Of a stretch of DNA of 5,492 nucleotides, positions 5,053 through 5,492 are shown piece by piece; the stretch's first letter is position 1; each line of letters opens with the position of its first letter. The DNA comes from Prevotella sp. (lineage in GTDB: Bacteria; Bacteroidota; Bacteroidia; Bacteroidales; Dysgonomonadaceae). The translations under genes were made by a program, and so were the position numbers. Location of the stretch: NCBI GenBank assembly GCA_031260865.1, contig JAISKQ010000011.1:1-5492 (forward strand), given 5' to 3'. The notes beneath the pieces were generated by a model. That model worked only from the letters and a program-made list of their open reading frames with translations. It did no database searches and had not been told where the DNA came from.

Positions 5053-5492
5053 ATGAAAAAAGCTGTGTCTTTGTTGATTTTGTCAATCACCTCACTCATT
5101 TCGGTTTATGCCCAAGAATCGGCTTCATGGTCAGTCAAACTTATCGATAAAGGGAACAGCGAAGTTGAGCTTACGGCAACATTCAGTATAGAGCCTACGT
5201 GGCATATATTTGACGTTACCGTACCTGAGGATGGACCGATGCCTACTACAATCTCGATAGAAAGCCTGAAAGGGGCGACCAAGATAGGCAAGCTCAAAGC
5301 CATTAATTCCAAGTTGAAAAAGAAATACGACGATATATTCCAAATGGAATATGGTTATTATGAAAATCAGGCGACATTTGTTCAAAGACTAAAAATAACC
5401 GATAAAGCGGCATTTGTTCTCGAAGGGGATATACGAGGTCAGGTATGCAGCGAAATAGACGGACAATGTATTCCTATAAAAATAGATTTAAA
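5053..5492 (+). CDS. DsbD-like thiol:disulfide interchange protein, N-terminal part (C-terminus outside the window)
   Basis: Probably carries reducing power across the inner membrane to periplasmic proteins. 146 codons are present and the frame is open to the window edge. Residues 1-20 are a signal peptide (MKKAVSLLILSITSLISVYA before QE). Residues about 24-146 resemble the immunoglobulin-like N-terminal domain of DsbD (PF11412): WSVKLIDKGNSEVELTATFS, PTWHIFD, and the end VLEGDIRGQVCSEIDGQCIP. Cys132 and Cys139 are in the place of the redox-active pair of that domain (Cys103 and Cys109 in E. coli DsbD), here separated by six residues. The transmembrane and thioredoxin domains would lie beyond the edge, so full-length DsbD is inferred; a free-standing N-terminal domain protein is possible. 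The ATG at 5053 gives the full signal peptide and follows the promoter at 4983-5015. It is transcribed divergently from dnaG. Confidence 0.8.
   Translation, partial: MKKAVSLLILSITSLISVYAQESASWSVKLIDKGNSEVELTATFSIEPTWHIFDVTVPEDGPMPTTISIESLKGATKIGKLKAINSKLKKKYDDIFQMEYGYYENQATFVQRLKITDKAAFVLEGDIRGQVCSEIDGQCIPIKIDL

Noticed and set aside
5106..5385. Minus-strand open frames opposite the DsbD-like gene
   Set aside because: The plus strand has a perfect promoter, a signal peptide and the DsbD-type cysteine motif; the minus frames have none of these.

Overview
The window looks like a piece of a Bacteroidales (phylum Bacteroidetes) chromosome. Evidence is the DnaG protein, promoters of the TTTG-N21-TAnnTTTG type, AT-rich leaders without Shine-Dalgarno sequences, secreted glycoside hydrolase and DsbD-type proteins with Bacteroidetes-style domains, and intergenic DNA full of short degenerate repeats. 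The genus cannot be fixed from the sequence.

Layout, left to right. (1) 1-1157, minus strand: N-terminal 385 residues of a secreted GH27 alpha-galactosidase with a jelly-roll-like domain, a beta-rich segment and a NEW1/He_PIG module before the catalytic barrel. It is cut by the window edge. (2) 1158-1545: non-coding, holding the probable GH27 promoter (1323-1354), a REP-like palindrome in its leader (1238-1256) and one copy of a 15-bp dispersed repeat. (3) 1546-1714, plus strand: a nearly continuous, roughly 52-bp, rod-shaped hairpin ending in a T-run, read here as the 6S RNA of Bacteroidales (the Bacteroidales-1 class). (4) 1756-2082, plus strand: a 108-residue protein of unknown function, 41 bp after the T-run. 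(5) 2083-2790: about 700 bp of non-coding, repeat-rich DNA with four copies of a 9-bp-periodic GTYAC element, two copies of a composite module, two copies of the 15-bp GC-rich repeat and a 7-bp tandem repeat. (6) 2791-4791, minus strand: complete dnaG, the replicative primase. (7) 4792-5052: divergent promoter region. (8) 5053-5492, plus strand: N-terminal part of a DsbD-like periplasmic thiol:disulfide interchange protein behind a perfect Bacteroidetes promoter.

The genes do not form one pathway. dnaG serves chromosome replication, the GH27 enzyme glycan breakdown and the DsbD-like protein envelope redox chemistry. The most interesting parts are the 6S-like RNA, which has a competing alternative helix and an unknown ORF behind it, and the structured repeat cluster immediately downstream of dnaG.
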